Positions 35,871-43,700 of a DNA stretch of 64,000 bases are shown here, in pieces; the stretch's first letter is position 1, and each line of letters opens with the position of its first letter. The stretch is taken from NCBI GenBank assembly GCA_029287455.1, contig JARFRB010000069.1, positions 1 through 64,000 on the forward strand, in the 5' to 3' direction. The stretch is from Pelagibius litoralis. GTDB taxonomy: Bacteria > Pseudomonadota > Alphaproteobacteria > Kiloniellales > DSM-21159. A program made the translations under genes and the position numbers. Under the pieces are notes generated by a model, which made no database searches, was not told the DNA's origin, and was given only the letters and a program-made list of their open reading frames with translations.

Positions 35871-36049
35871 GCTCGGAGACGGAGGCCTCGCCCTGCCTGG
35901 TGACCGGCGGTGCCTCGGGGATCGGGTTGGCTTTCGCCGAGTTGGCCCTTGCCCGAGGACAGCACTGCGCTGTCATCGATCTCGCGCGGCCCGTTGAGCC
36001 GGCCTTGCGCGCTAGCTTTGATGAGGTCTTCCGGCAGAAGGGCAGCTGA
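35867..36049 (+). pseudogene. SDR N-terminal fragment fused to a second lipB 3' end
   Basis: The 60-residue frame starts like an SDR: SPCLVTGGASGIGLAFAELA and RGQHCAVIDL, i.e. the first beta strand, the TGxxxGIG loop and the next strand. It then switches to [17 protein letters not shown] and stops. [10 protein letters not shown] (36002-36031) is identical to the lipB C-terminus at 34104-34133; the DNA is 25/30 identical and all five changes are silent third positions. The junction lies about 35980-36000. Truncated SDR plus a remnant of a lipB gene, very unlikely to be functional as a chimera. ATGA overlap with the DMT gene. Confidence 0.8.
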
Positions 36050-36053
36050 AAGC

Positions 36054-36488
36054 CTAGCCGCGCCGTAAGAGGGTCTCGATGGCCCAATCGTGACAGGGTT
36101 CCACCATGCGGCCGACCACGCTTTCCGGCGCCACCCACCGGGGACTGTGGTCGGGTTCGAGAGGCGGGCCGAGCTTAACCCCCAGGCGGACGAGAAAGAA
36201 CGTGCAGCGCTTGTCGTGATAGTCACCTTCGCGCGGCTTCGCGCGAAACTGTCGCGCCGAGAATACCGGCGTGCAAGCAGCAAGAGCATATCCGGTCTCC
36301 TCGCGGAGTTCGCGCAGCAATGCCACTTCTGGCTGCTCGCCAGGCTCGACCCCGCCACCGGGAAGCTCAAGCCCGTCCGGCGTTTCGACTATGAGCAAAC
36401 CGCGCCCATCCTCCAGCGCTAGAGCATAGGAACCCGGACGCTTCCGGTAGGAGACGCCATTTTGAATGAGCCCAAAGTAAGGCGGCAT
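36054..36488 (-). CDS. Nudix hydrolase
   Basis: 144 residues. The Nudix box is complete: [12 protein letters not shown] followed by [12 protein letters not shown] (Gx5Ex7REUxEExGU), giving the Mg2+-binding helix. Hydrolyses some nucleoside diphosphate-linked compound; substrate not predictable. [13 protein letters not shown] precedes the box in the usual way. Convergent with the SDR/lipB remnant, which ends 4 bases away. Confidence 0.9.
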   Translation of the reverse strand: MPPYFGLIQNGVSYRKRPGSYALALEDGRGLLIVETPDGLELPGGGVEPGEQPEVALLRELREETGYALAACTPVFSARQFRAKPREGDYHDKRCTFFLVRLGVKLGPPLEPDHSPRWVAPESVVGRMVEPCHDWAIETLLRRG

Positions 36489-36656
36489 AAACTGAAGTCC
36501 CTAGGTCTATCGAGCACCAGAAGTATCGACGGGATGGAGGCACGGCGCCAATGAAACTTGCCGGGCAATGGTGGATGGGGCAGACGGCTCTGGCCCTCGG
36601 CGAAGAAAGCCCTAAGTGAGGAGCTGCAAACTCTAGACGAGGGAACTGCGCGACCG

Positions 36657-36824
36657 ATGCAGCGAAAAGGCGATCTCCCTTTGAAGACCTGCCGGACTTG
36701 CGGAAGGCCCTTCGCCTGGCGAAAGAAATGGGCGCGGTGCTGGGACGACGTGAGCTACTGTTCCGAACGTTGCCGAAGACATCGGAAGGTCTCCGCCCAC
36801 AGCCCCGCCACCGCGCGCTCATAG
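36657..36824 (+). CDS. DUF2256 zinc-ribbon-like small protein
   Basis: 55 residues. [21 protein letters not shown] followed by [16 protein letters not shown] gives four cysteines (CxxC and CxxxC) and the WRKKWAR block typical of DUF2256, from memory. Probably binds zinc. DUF2256 genes often neighbour photolyase/cryptochrome-like genes; none is seen here. ATG 36657 is chosen to begin just before the conserved part. The gap 36489-36656 contains only a 22-codon frame (36551-36619) that I do not call. Confidence 0.75.
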   Translation: MQRKGDLPLKTCRTCGRPFAWRKKWARCWDDVSYCSERCRRHRKVSAHSPATARS

Positions 36825-36839
36825 GACTTAGGCACTATC

Positions 36840-37166
36840 ATGAAAATTCTTCCATATCGCGCCCGTACCGCGAGCGGCGAGGTGTTCGATATCTCGTTTC
36901 CTCTCCATGCGGAAACCGGCGACCCGGTGCGCGTCAGTCAGCTCATATCCGTGTTGCTTAACGCTATTGACCGGGACATTGCCATCGCCGGCCCCGCCAG
37001 CAACGGCGATGTGTTGCAAGCCTTGGCCATGAGCATGGCAATTCGCGCGGAAATGATCCATGCGGACAGCGCGATCACCGGAAAACTTTCCCTCGATCTC
37101 CTGCGCTGCGCTCTCGAAGCGACTGCGGGAGCAAAGCGGCAATCACCACCGATCGGGCATGCGTGA
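36840..37166 (+). CDS. Unrecognised protein (108 residues)
   Basis: Soluble, mostly helical protein beginning MKILPYRARTASGEVFDISF. The first 45 residues look like a beta hairpin followed by VSQLISVLLNAIDRDI, and the rest is amphipathic helix with four methionines around ALAMSMAIRAEMIHAD. No signal peptide, membrane helix or motif that I can name. Fifteen bases after the DUF2256 gene and in the same direction; the two are probably co-transcribed. AGG precedes the start at poor spacing. Good codon use for this genome supports a real gene. Confidence 0.6.
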   Translation: MKILPYRARTASGEVFDISFPLHAETGDPVRVSQLISVLLNAIDRDIAIAGPASNGDVLQALAMSMAIRAEMIHADSAITGKLSLDLLRCALEATAGAKRQSPPIGHA

Positions 37167-37181
37167 GCGTAATCGGCGCCG

Positions 37182-37469
37182 TCAGACCGTTGGCTTTTGG
37201 TGGAAACCATCCGGCGTGTCGGAATCCCAGGGGCCGGTATCGACCGCGTCCACTTGGGCGTGCGGCGGCCCTTCGTAACAGGCCGAGATCATGTCCTCCA
37301 CCACTGCCTGGGGGCCGTCGAAGACCGCCTCCACATTGCCGTCCCGCCGATTGCGGACCCAGCCGCTGAGTTCGCGGCGCTTGGCCTCCCGCTCGGTCCA
37401 GGCGCGAAACCACACCCCTTGCACCCGTCCCGAGATCAGCACATGGGCCTTGAAGCGCGCCGCGCTCAT
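37182..37469 (-). CDS. acyP: Acylphosphatase
   Basis: 95 residues: [22 protein letters not shown] carries the active-site arginine of the GRVQGVxFR loop, and [19 protein letters not shown] carries the catalytic asparagine region. Hydrolyses acyl phosphates such as acetyl- or carbamoyl-phosphate. Start 37469 overlaps the stop of the SDR gene (ATGA), so it is translationally coupled to it. Normal length. Confidence 0.93.
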   Translation of the reverse strand: MSAARFKAHVLISGRVQGVWFRAWTEREAKRRELSGWVRNRRDGNVEAVFDGPQAVVEDMISACYEGPPHAQVDAVDTGPWDSDTPDGFHQKPTV

Positions 37470-38236
37470 GATATCGGCTCCAAGCCCGCTCGGCGCTGCA
37501 GTTCGGGATCGCGGATCGAGATTTCCTGACCCGCGAGGTCGTCCGCCTCGTCCCCGCAGAGCCACACGATCACCTTGGCCGGGCGCTCCGGCGGGGCGAG
37601 GCTGCCGCGCGGCAGCTGGCTGACCGGGTTGATCCCGGAGGCGCGAATGACCGACTGCATCTCGGTATCGACCACTCCCGGCTTGAAGCCAAAGGCCCGG
37701 ATACCGTGCCCGGCGCATTCATGAGCCAGGGACTGCGTCAGCATGGCCAGCCCCGCCTTGGAGGCGCAGTAGGCGCTCCACCCCTCCAGCGCCTGGTTGG
37801 CCGCGCCGGAGGAAATGTTGATGACGGTCCCGCCGCCGGCTTCCAGCATCCCCGGCAAGACCGCGCGGATGCAGGCGAAGGCGCCGCCAAGATTGACCCG
37901 CAGCGCCTGGGTCACGGCCTCGGGGTCAAGCTCCGCCAGCGCCCCGATGGGTTCGACCGTGCCGGCGTTATTCACCAGGATGCTCACCGGCCCCAAGGTT
38001 TCGCGCACCCGCGCCATGGCCTGCTCGACCGCGCCAAAGTCCGCGACGTCGCATTCAACGGGCAAGGCCCGCCCGCCCGCCGACGCAATCTCCCGCTCCA
38101 AGGCGGAAATCTCGCTAGCGCCGCGCGCCAGAAGCGCAACCGAGGCCCCGGCTTCCGACAGCGCCCGCGCGGCGGCCGCGCCGATGCCCCGGCTGGCCCC
38201 GGTGATCACGGCGACCTGTCCCGAGAGTCCACTCAT
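37466..38236 (-). CDS. SDR family oxidoreductase
   Basis: 256 residues with [12 protein letters not shown] near 13, NNAGTVEP near 90, catalytic serine in [10 protein letters not shown] and YCASK near 160 intact, so a working NAD(P) reductase is expected. Substrate unknown. Start 38236 has GGGGAGG before it; a longer in-frame start at 38344 is rejected. It overlaps both neighbours by 4 bases (HEPN-like gene upstream, acylphosphatase downstream), showing a tight operon. Confidence 0.88.
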   Translation of the reverse strand: MSGLSGQVAVITGASRGIGAAAARALSEAGASVALLARGASEISALEREIASAGGRALPVECDVADFGAVEQAMARVRETLGPVSILVNNAGTVEPIGALAELDPEAVTQALRVNLGGAFACIRAVLPGMLEAGGGTVINISSGAANQALEGWSAYCASKAGLAMLTQSLAHECAGHGIRAFGFKPGVVDTEMQSVIRASGINPVSQLPRGSLAPPERPAKVIVWLCGDEADDLAGQEISIRDPELQRRAGLEPIS

Positions 38237-38682
38237 CCTCTTGCCTCCCCGCCAAGTTCCCTGTCCGGGCGCGCGTACATGACCTTGAAGACGATCAAGA
38301 CCGCGCGCCGCGCGTTCTTCTCCCAATCGGCGCGCCCCGTCCACTGATCCTCGATGGTCAGGGCCGGCGCGCCCCGGTCCTCATGGACGAGACGGTTGCG
38401 CAGCGCCCTGAGCCAGCGCAGGTCATCCGCCGGCGCGCCCCGGCGCAGTTTCGAAGCCTCGGCCTGGGATTCCACGATGATCGCGGCCAGAACGACCACC
38501 GCCGCCCAAGCGCCCGCGCAAAAGCAGGCCTGGAGATCCAAGGTCAGGGCCGCCGACTGCTCGGAGACCGCGACCGACCCGGCGCGCGCGTAATCCTCTT
38601 GCCGGTTTTCGAACCAGTGGCGCCGGCTGTCCCACAGCTCAGCCTCGGGCTGCTCCAACTGCTCCATGGCGGAGTCTTGCAC
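38233..38682 (-). CDS. HEPN-like helical protein
   Basis: 149 residues. A hydrophobic amphipathic helix (LQACFCAGAWAAVVVLAAIIVE) is followed by WLRALRNRLVHED and a last helix RRAVLIVFKVMY. RNRLVH is an exact Rx4H HEPN motif, and the helix order agrees with minimal HEPN or DUF4145-like proteins. HEPN domains include RNases of toxin-antitoxin and defence systems, but also harmless housekeeping folds; no MNT antitoxin gene lies next to it. Start may be MQDSAMEQ (38682) or the second ATG. The role beside pccA and an SDR is unclear. Confidence 0.55.
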   Translation of the reverse strand: MQDSAMEQLEQPEAELWDSRRHWFENRQEDYARAGSVAVSEQSAALTLDLQACFCAGAWAAVVVLAAIIVESQAEASKLRRGAPADDLRWLRALRNRLVHEDRGAPALTIEDQWTGRADWEKNARRAVLIVFKVMYARPDRELGGEARG

Positions 38683-38705
38683 GCCGCGCCGGGAAAAGGC
38701 GAGAC

Positions 38706-39308
38706 CTATTGCTTGGCCGCCTCGGCGAAGACCTCCGTCACCCGCGCCTCCAGGGCCTCCTTCAACTCCATCGCGGCATGCGACGCCTGGGTCTGCCCGG
38801 TCACGTAGGACATGTAGAAGTCCTCTTCGTAGAGCTGCCCGCCGTCATCGGCATAGGAGAGCCGCACCAGAATATCGACGGGCTGTGTCGCCACGACCGC
38901 TTGCCCGTCCTGGCGAACCCGAACCGGGGTCTGAACGCGCAGGGAGCGTGAAAATCCGGTGCTGGGATGGATTGTGTTGGCGAGCCGGAAATCCTCCGCC
39001 ATCCGGAACACCTCGGGCTGCCCGCCAGGCCCCGCGGCGAGCCGGACGCGTAGCTCCCTGGCGCTCAAGCCACCGATGTTGCGGAAATCGAAACCGACCG
39101 CGATGACCAGGTTGCGCCCCGTGTCGTCCGGATTGGCGGAAGCAGTGCTGCCGACGATGGCGATCACCGGCCGCCCGCCCGCTTCGGCCGCCCGCGCCGG
39201 CTTCACCGCGTGCCAATTCAGCACGGCCGCGGCCAGCAGCGGAGCCATAACGGACAAGACGAGAAGAACGGCGAGGCGCCGCCGAGCGGGCCTGTTCCTT
39301 GCGTGCAT
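38706..39308 (-). CDS. Exported protein of unknown function
   Basis: 200 residues. Arginine-rich start then a hydrophobic stretch (LAVLLVLSVMAPLLAAAVL) and KPARAAEA, a plausible signal peptide with cleavage near residue 40; a membrane anchor is also possible. The mature part begins RPVIAIVGSTASANPDD, suggesting a beta-rich domain, and later has PVDILVRLSYAD. I recognise no family. Fifteen bases downstream of pccA, and 23 bases upstream of the HEPN-like gene. Confidence 0.6.
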   Translation of the reverse strand: MHARNRPARRRLAVLLVLSVMAPLLAAAVLNWHAVKPARAAEAGGRPVIAIVGSTASANPDDTGRNLVIAVGFDFRNIGGLSARELRVRLAAGPGGQPEVFRMAEDFRLANTIHPSTGFSRSLRVQTPVRVRQDGQAVVATQPVDILVRLSYADDGGQLYEEDFYMSYVTGQTQASHAAMELKEALEARVTEVFAEAAKQ

Positions 39309-39322
39309 CGCGAGCTCCCTGC

Positions 39323-41293
39323 TCAGGTGTCGTCCTCGAACTCGATGATCGGCTGGTCCACCGCGAGACTGTCACCGGCCTTGGCATGAATGACGGCGAC
39401 CTTACCGTCGGCGTCGGCGCGAAGCAAATTCTCCATCTTCATGGCTTCGACCACCGCCAGTTCCTGGCCCGCCTTCACGGTCTGCCCCACCTCGACGGCG
39501 AGCGAGACCAGCAGGCCCGGCATGGGCGAGAGCAAAAAGCGCGAGAGATCAGGCGGCAGCTTCACCGGCATCAAGGCGAAGAGCTCCGCCAAGCGCGGTC
39601 GCAGCACCAAGGCGTGGACGCTGGCCCCGTCGTGGGTGAGCTGGTGGCCGACCCCCCGCGCATCGACTTGGACTACGGCCGGCACCCCATCCACGGCCCC
39701 GCGAAACAAAGGGTCGCCGGGGCTCCAGCGGCCCTCCACGATCACTTCCGCCTCGGCACCCCGCACCAGCCATCCGCCGTCGCCTGTCTCGCCGATCGTC
39801 ACCGGCTGCGGCGCTCGGTCGAGCAGCACCACCAGCTCGTCGGAACCGCCACCGCCGGTATCCCGCTCGCCGCTCATCCGGCTCAGGACGGCTGCCACGG
39901 CCGCTAGGCGCAACCGCTCCAGCGGGCCGGCCTCGCGGCCCTGGAACCCGTCGGGAAACTCCTCGGCGATGAAGTTGGTGGTCAGCCGGCCCTCGGCGAA
40001 CCTGGGGTGCGCCATGACGGCCGAGAGAAAGCTCATGTTGTGGCTGATGCCGCGCACATAGAACGCGTCCAGCGCCTCGCGCATCCGCCCGATCGCCGCC
40101 CCGCGGTCGGGGCCGTGCGTGACCAGCTTGGCGATCATCGGGTCATAGAACATGGAGATTTCCGCCCCCTCCATCACCCCGGAGTCGACCCGGACGTCGG
40201 CGGCGGCTTCCGGCTCGATGTAGTCCACCAGGCGGCCGATAGAGGGGAGGAAGTTGCGCAAGGGATCCTCGGCGTAGACCCGGCACTCCACCGCCCAGCC
40301 ATTCAGCTTTATCTCGTCCTGAGCGAAACTGAGCGACTCGCCGGCGGCCACGCGGATCATCCACTCGACCAGATCGAGCCCGGTGATCATCTCGGTCACC
40401 GGGTGCTCGACCTGAAGCCGGGTGTTCATTTCGAGGAAGTAGAAATTCCGGTCCTTGTCGACGATGAACTCCACGGTACCGGCCGAGCTATAATCCACCG
40501 CGCGCGCCAGAGCGACGGCCTGCTGGCCCATGGCCGCGCGGGTGGCGGCGTCGAGGAAGGGTGAAGGCGCTTCCTCGATGACTTTCTGGTGCCGGCGCTG
40601 GATGGAACACTCGCGCTCGTACAGGTAAACCGTGTTGCCTTGCTGGTCGCCCAGGACCTGGATCTCGATGTGGCGCGGCTCCTCCACGTATTTCTCGATA
40701 AAGACGCGGTCGTCCCCGAAGGAGGAACGCGCCTCGCTGCGCGCCGCGCGGAAGCCCTCGCGCGCCTCCTCGTCGTCGCGCGCGATGCGCATACCCTTGC
40801 CGCCGCCACCGGCCGAGGCCTTGATCATCACCGGATAGCCGATGTCCCGGGCGATCCCAATGGCCTCGTCGGCGTCCTCGATCTCGCCGATGTGGCCGGG
40901 CACCGTGCTGACCCCGGCCTCGGCGGCGAGCTTCTTCGACTCGATCTTGTCGCCCATGGCCGCGATGGCCTTGGGGCGGGGGCCGATGAACACGATGCCG
41001 GCTGCATCCAAAGCCTCGACGAAACGGGCGTTCTCAGAAAGAAAACCGAAGCCGGGGTGGATCGCCTGGGCGCCGGTGTCCCGCGCGTCCTCGACGATGC
41101 GGTCGATCACCAGATAGCTGTCACTGGCCGCCGCCGTGCCGATGCGCACCTTCTCGTCGGCCATGCGCACATGCAAGGCATCCGCGTCGGCGTCGGAGTA
41201 GACTGCCACGGTCGCGACGCCCAAGCGCTTGCAGCTTCGGATTACCCGGCAAGCGATTTCGCCACGATTGGCGATGAGGATCTTGTCGAACAC
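39323..41293 (-). CDS. pccA: Propionyl-CoA carboxylase alpha subunit (biotin carboxylase plus biotin carrier)
   Basis: 656 residues: biotin carboxylase domain at about 1-445 (MFDKILIANRGEIACRVIRS, ATP-grasp GGGGKGMRIA, FLEMNTRLQVEHPVTE), a BT linker region at about 450-575 and a biotin carrier domain at the end. The biotinylated lysine is K619 in VEAMKMENL. With PccB it carboxylates propionyl-CoA (or acetyl/other acyl-CoA) to methylmalonyl-CoA. Next to pccB, 18 bases apart. Propionyl specificity is inferred from the pairing and length; acetyl or methylcrotonyl variants cannot be excluded. Confidence 0.9.
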   Translation of the reverse strand: MFDKILIANRGEIACRVIRSCKRLGVATVAVYSDADADALHVRMADEKVRIGTAAASDSYLVIDRIVEDARDTGAQAIHPGFGFLSENARFVEALDAAGIVFIGPRPKAIAAMGDKIESKKLAAEAGVSTVPGHIGEIEDADEAIGIARDIGYPVMIKASAGGGGKGMRIARDDEEAREGFRAARSEARSSFGDDRVFIEKYVEEPRHIEIQVLGDQQGNTVYLYERECSIQRRHQKVIEEAPSPFLDAATRAAMGQQAVALARAVDYSSAGTVEFIVDKDRNFYFLEMNTRLQVEHPVTEMITGLDLVEWMIRVAAGESLSFAQDEIKLNGWAVECRVYAEDPLRNFLPSIGRLVDYIEPEAAADVRVDSGVMEGAEISMFYDPMIAKLVTHGPDRGAAIGRMREALDAFYVRGISHNMSFLSAVMAHPRFAEGRLTTNFIAEEFPDGFQGREAGPLERLRLAAVAAVLSRMSGERDTGGGGSDELVVLLDRAPQPVTIGETGDGGWLVRGAEAEVIVEGRWSPGDPLFRGAVDGVPAVVQVDARGVGHQLTHDGASVHALVLRPRLAELFALMPVKLPPDLSRFLLSPMPGLLVSLAVEVGQTVKAGQELAVVEAMKMENLLRADADGKVAVIHAKAGDSLAVDQPIIEFEDDT

Positions 41294-41311
41294 CTTGTCG
41301 CCCCTTCCTAC

Positions 41312-42844
41312 TTACAGCGGCAGATTGTCGTGCTTCTTCCAGGGGTCTTCGAGCCGTTTGCCCTCAAGCAAGCGCAGCGCCTGGCAGATACGCCGCCGGG
41401 TGCCGTGCGGCATGATCACATCATCGATGAAGCCGCGCGAGGCCGCCACGAAGGGATTGGCGAAGAGGCGGCGGTACTCCTCCGTGCGCTCCTCGATCTT
41501 CTCGGGGTCGCCCGCGTCCTGGCGGAAGATGATCTCGACCGCCCCCTTGGGGCCCATGACCGCGATCTCGGCCGAGGGCCAGGCGTAGTTCACGTCGCCG
41601 CGCAGGTGCTTGGAGCTCATAACGTCGTAAGCGCCACCGTAAGCCTTGCGGGTGATGCAGGTCACCTTGGGAACAGTGGCCTGCGCAAAAGCGAAGAGCA
41701 GCTTCGCCCCATGCTTGATGATGCCCCCATACTCCTGGGAGGTGCCCGGCAAGAACCCGGGAACGTCCACGAAGGTCACGATGGGAATGTTGAAGCAGTC
41801 GCAAAACCGCACAAAGCGCGCCGCCTTGCGCGAGGATTCGATGTCCAGGCACCCGGCCAAGACCATGGGCTGATTGGCGACAATCCCCACGGTGCGCCCG
41901 TCCATGCGCCCAAGGCCCGTGACGATGTTGGCGGCATAGGTGGGCTGAAGCTCGAAGAATTCGCCCTCATCGACCACCTTCACGATCAGCTCCTTCATAT
42001 CGTAGGGCTTGTTCGGGTTGTCGGGGATGAGAGTATCCAGGCCATATTCGTCCCGGTTCCAAGGGTCCTGGGTAGCGCGGCGCGGCGGGGCCTCCCGGTT
42101 GTTTTGGGGCAGGAAGGACAGGAAGCGGCGCAGCTCGAGCAAAGCCTCCACATCGTTCTCGAAGGCATGGTCGGCCACGCCCGACTTCGTCGTGTGGGTG
42201 ACGGCACCGCCCAGCTCTTCCTGGGTGACTTCCTCGTGGGTCACCGTTTTCACCACGTCCGGGCCGGTCACAAACATGTAGGAGCTGTCCTTGACCATGA
42301 AAATCATGTCCGTCATGGCCGGCGAGTAGACCGCCCCGCCCGCGCAAGGCCCCATGATCATGGAGATCTGCGGAATCACCCCCGAGGCGACCACGTTGCG
42401 CTGAAAGACCTCGGCGTAGCCGGCGAGGCTATCCACGCCCTCCTGGATGCGGGCGCCGCCGGAATCGTTGATGCCGACAACCGGAGTGCCAAGCTTCAGC
42501 GCCTGATCCATGATCTTGCAGATCTTCTGGGCATGGGTTTCCGAAAGCGAACCGCCGAAGACGGTGAAATCCTGGCTGAATACGAAGATCGGCCGGCCGC
42601 CGACGGTGCCATGGCCCGTTACCACGCCGTCTCCCGCGATTCTCTGGTCCGCCATGCCGAACTCGGTGGTGCGGTGCTCGACGAACATGTCATATTCCTC
42701 GAACGAGCCCTCGTCGAGCAAGACCTCGAGCCGCTCGCGGGCGGTGAGCTTGCCCTTGCCGTGCTGCGCCGCGATCCGCCTCTCGCCCCCACCGAGCCGC
42801 GCCTGACCGCGCCGGCGTTCGAGTTCGTTCAGGATTTCCTGCAT
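41312..42844 (-). CDS. pccB: Propionyl-CoA carboxylase beta subunit (carboxyltransferase)
   Basis: 510 residues of the carboxyltransferase family, with two crotonase-like halves. Signatures: [53 protein letters not shown], and [14 protein letters not shown]. These fit the propionyl-CoA type (PccB/AccD5). Gene order pccB-pccA on the transcript is typical. A 14-base palindrome lies 24 bases upstream of its ATG. Confidence 0.93.
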   Translation of the reverse strand: MQEILNELERRRGQARLGGGERRIAAQHGKGKLTARERLEVLLDEGSFEEYDMFVEHRTTEFGMADQRIAGDGVVTGHGTVGGRPIFVFSQDFTVFGGSLSETHAQKICKIMDQALKLGTPVVGINDSGGARIQEGVDSLAGYAEVFQRNVVASGVIPQISMIMGPCAGGAVYSPAMTDMIFMVKDSSYMFVTGPDVVKTVTHEEVTQEELGGAVTHTTKSGVADHAFENDVEALLELRRFLSFLPQNNREAPPRRATQDPWNRDEYGLDTLIPDNPNKPYDMKELIVKVVDEGEFFELQPTYAANIVTGLGRMDGRTVGIVANQPMVLAGCLDIESSRKAARFVRFCDCFNIPIVTFVDVPGFLPGTSQEYGGIIKHGAKLLFAFAQATVPKVTCITRKAYGGAYDVMSSKHLRGDVNYAWPSAEIAVMGPKGAVEIIFRQDAGDPEKIEERTEEYRRLFANPFVAASRGFIDDVIMPHGTRRRICQALRLLEGKRLEDPWKKHDNLPL

Positions 42845-42867
42845 ACCGCCGCCCTATCCAGATTTTC

Positions 42868-42881
42868 GAGGGAGCTCCCTC
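42868..42881. promoter_or_regulatory. Perfect 14-base palindrome upstream of pccB
   Basis: GAGGGAGCTCCCTC is an exact dyad located 24 bases before the pccB ATG, inside the 139-base gap 42845-42983 after the ATP12 gene. It could be an operator for a dimeric regulator or simply a GC dyad. The rest of the gap contains an AT-rich stretch (42938-42950) and no gene. Confidence 0.3.
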
Positions 42882-42983
42882 TTAGATGTGCGAGTACCGA
42901 TTGGTTTACACGATCAACGCGAAACCGTCTTCCTTCAATATACTAGGATCTTTCCCCTTGGCACGGAACCGCAAGCGGTCCGT

Positions 42984-43688
42984 TCATCCGGAAAGCAGGC
43001 GCGAGAAGCGCCAGGCCGCGTCCAGATCGAAGAGCACGCCGTCACGGCGATCCTTGGCGAGAGGGTCCTCGCCCCAACGTTCGATATTGAAGGTTTCGTC
43101 CAGCTCGCTCGCCTCGAAGGCCTGACGCACGTCGATGCGGCCGTCCAGCAAGGCAAGGCCAACTACCAGCGAGCCGGACGCCCTGACGGCGGTCGCCAGG
43201 GCCGCCAGACGCGGCGGCTCGAAACGGCCCAGGAGTCCGCGCAAGGCATCGAGAGCGGTTCTTGGCTGCTCCACCGCCAGGATCCCGGTGGTGGCCATGA
43301 GGGGCGCGTCATGGGTCAAGGCAAGCCAATCCAGCAGGGGCTGCCAGAGCGCTTCCTGCCGCTCGGCGAGTTCCGGCGGGTCCTCCGCGCGATAACACAG
43401 AAGCTCCGTCTCCGCGAAGGAAACCAGTTTATCGACAGCCCTGCCCACGGCCTCCGGCTCCGCCAAGAGGTCGAGTGCCGTGCAAGAGATCTGGGTCAGG
43501 GGCATGCTCGCGGGCTGTATCTCCGCGGATTGTGCCGCCCACTCACCCGCGATGTCGCGCGCCAAAGCTTCGGTGGAAACGGTCAGGGGCCGCTTCGCCG
43601 GCGTGCGGACCGCACGACCGTCCAACAGCACGCCGTAGCCGCCCTCGCAGGCAACAACCTCAACGGTCTTGTAAAAACGCCGCGCCAC
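42984..43688 (-). CDS. ATP12-family F1-ATPase assembly chaperone
   Basis: 234 residues. RFYKTVEVV, GVLLDGRAVRTPAKRPL, EWAAQ and the LLCYRAEDPPEL stretch match the ATP12 family, which in mitochondria chaperones the F1 alpha subunit; it is restricted to alphaproteobacteria and mitochondria. Here it probably assists assembly of the bacterial F1. Downstream of asmA by 12 bases in the same transcript. Confidence 0.92.
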   Translation of the reverse strand: MARRFYKTVEVVACEGGYGVLLDGRAVRTPAKRPLTVSTEALARDIAGEWAAQSAEIQPASMPLTQISCTALDLLAEPEAVGRAVDKLVSFAETELLCYRAEDPPELAERQEALWQPLLDWLALTHDAPLMATTGILAVEQPRTALDALRGLLGRFEPPRLAALATAVRASGSLVVGLALLDGRIDVRQAFEASELDETFNIERWGEDPLAKDRRDGVLFDLDAAWRFSRLLSG

Positions 43689-43700
43689 CCCGGCCTCCGC

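Noticed and set aside
36551-36619. 22-codon frame [10 protein letters not shown]...
   Set aside because: Very short, ribosome binding site poorly placed, no recognisable similarity; probably chance.
40589-42946. A 785-codon open frame opposite pccA and pccB
   Set aside because: It is antisense to two certain genes and its protein has composition typical of GC-rich mirror frames (His, Asp and Gly rich) with no recognisable domain.
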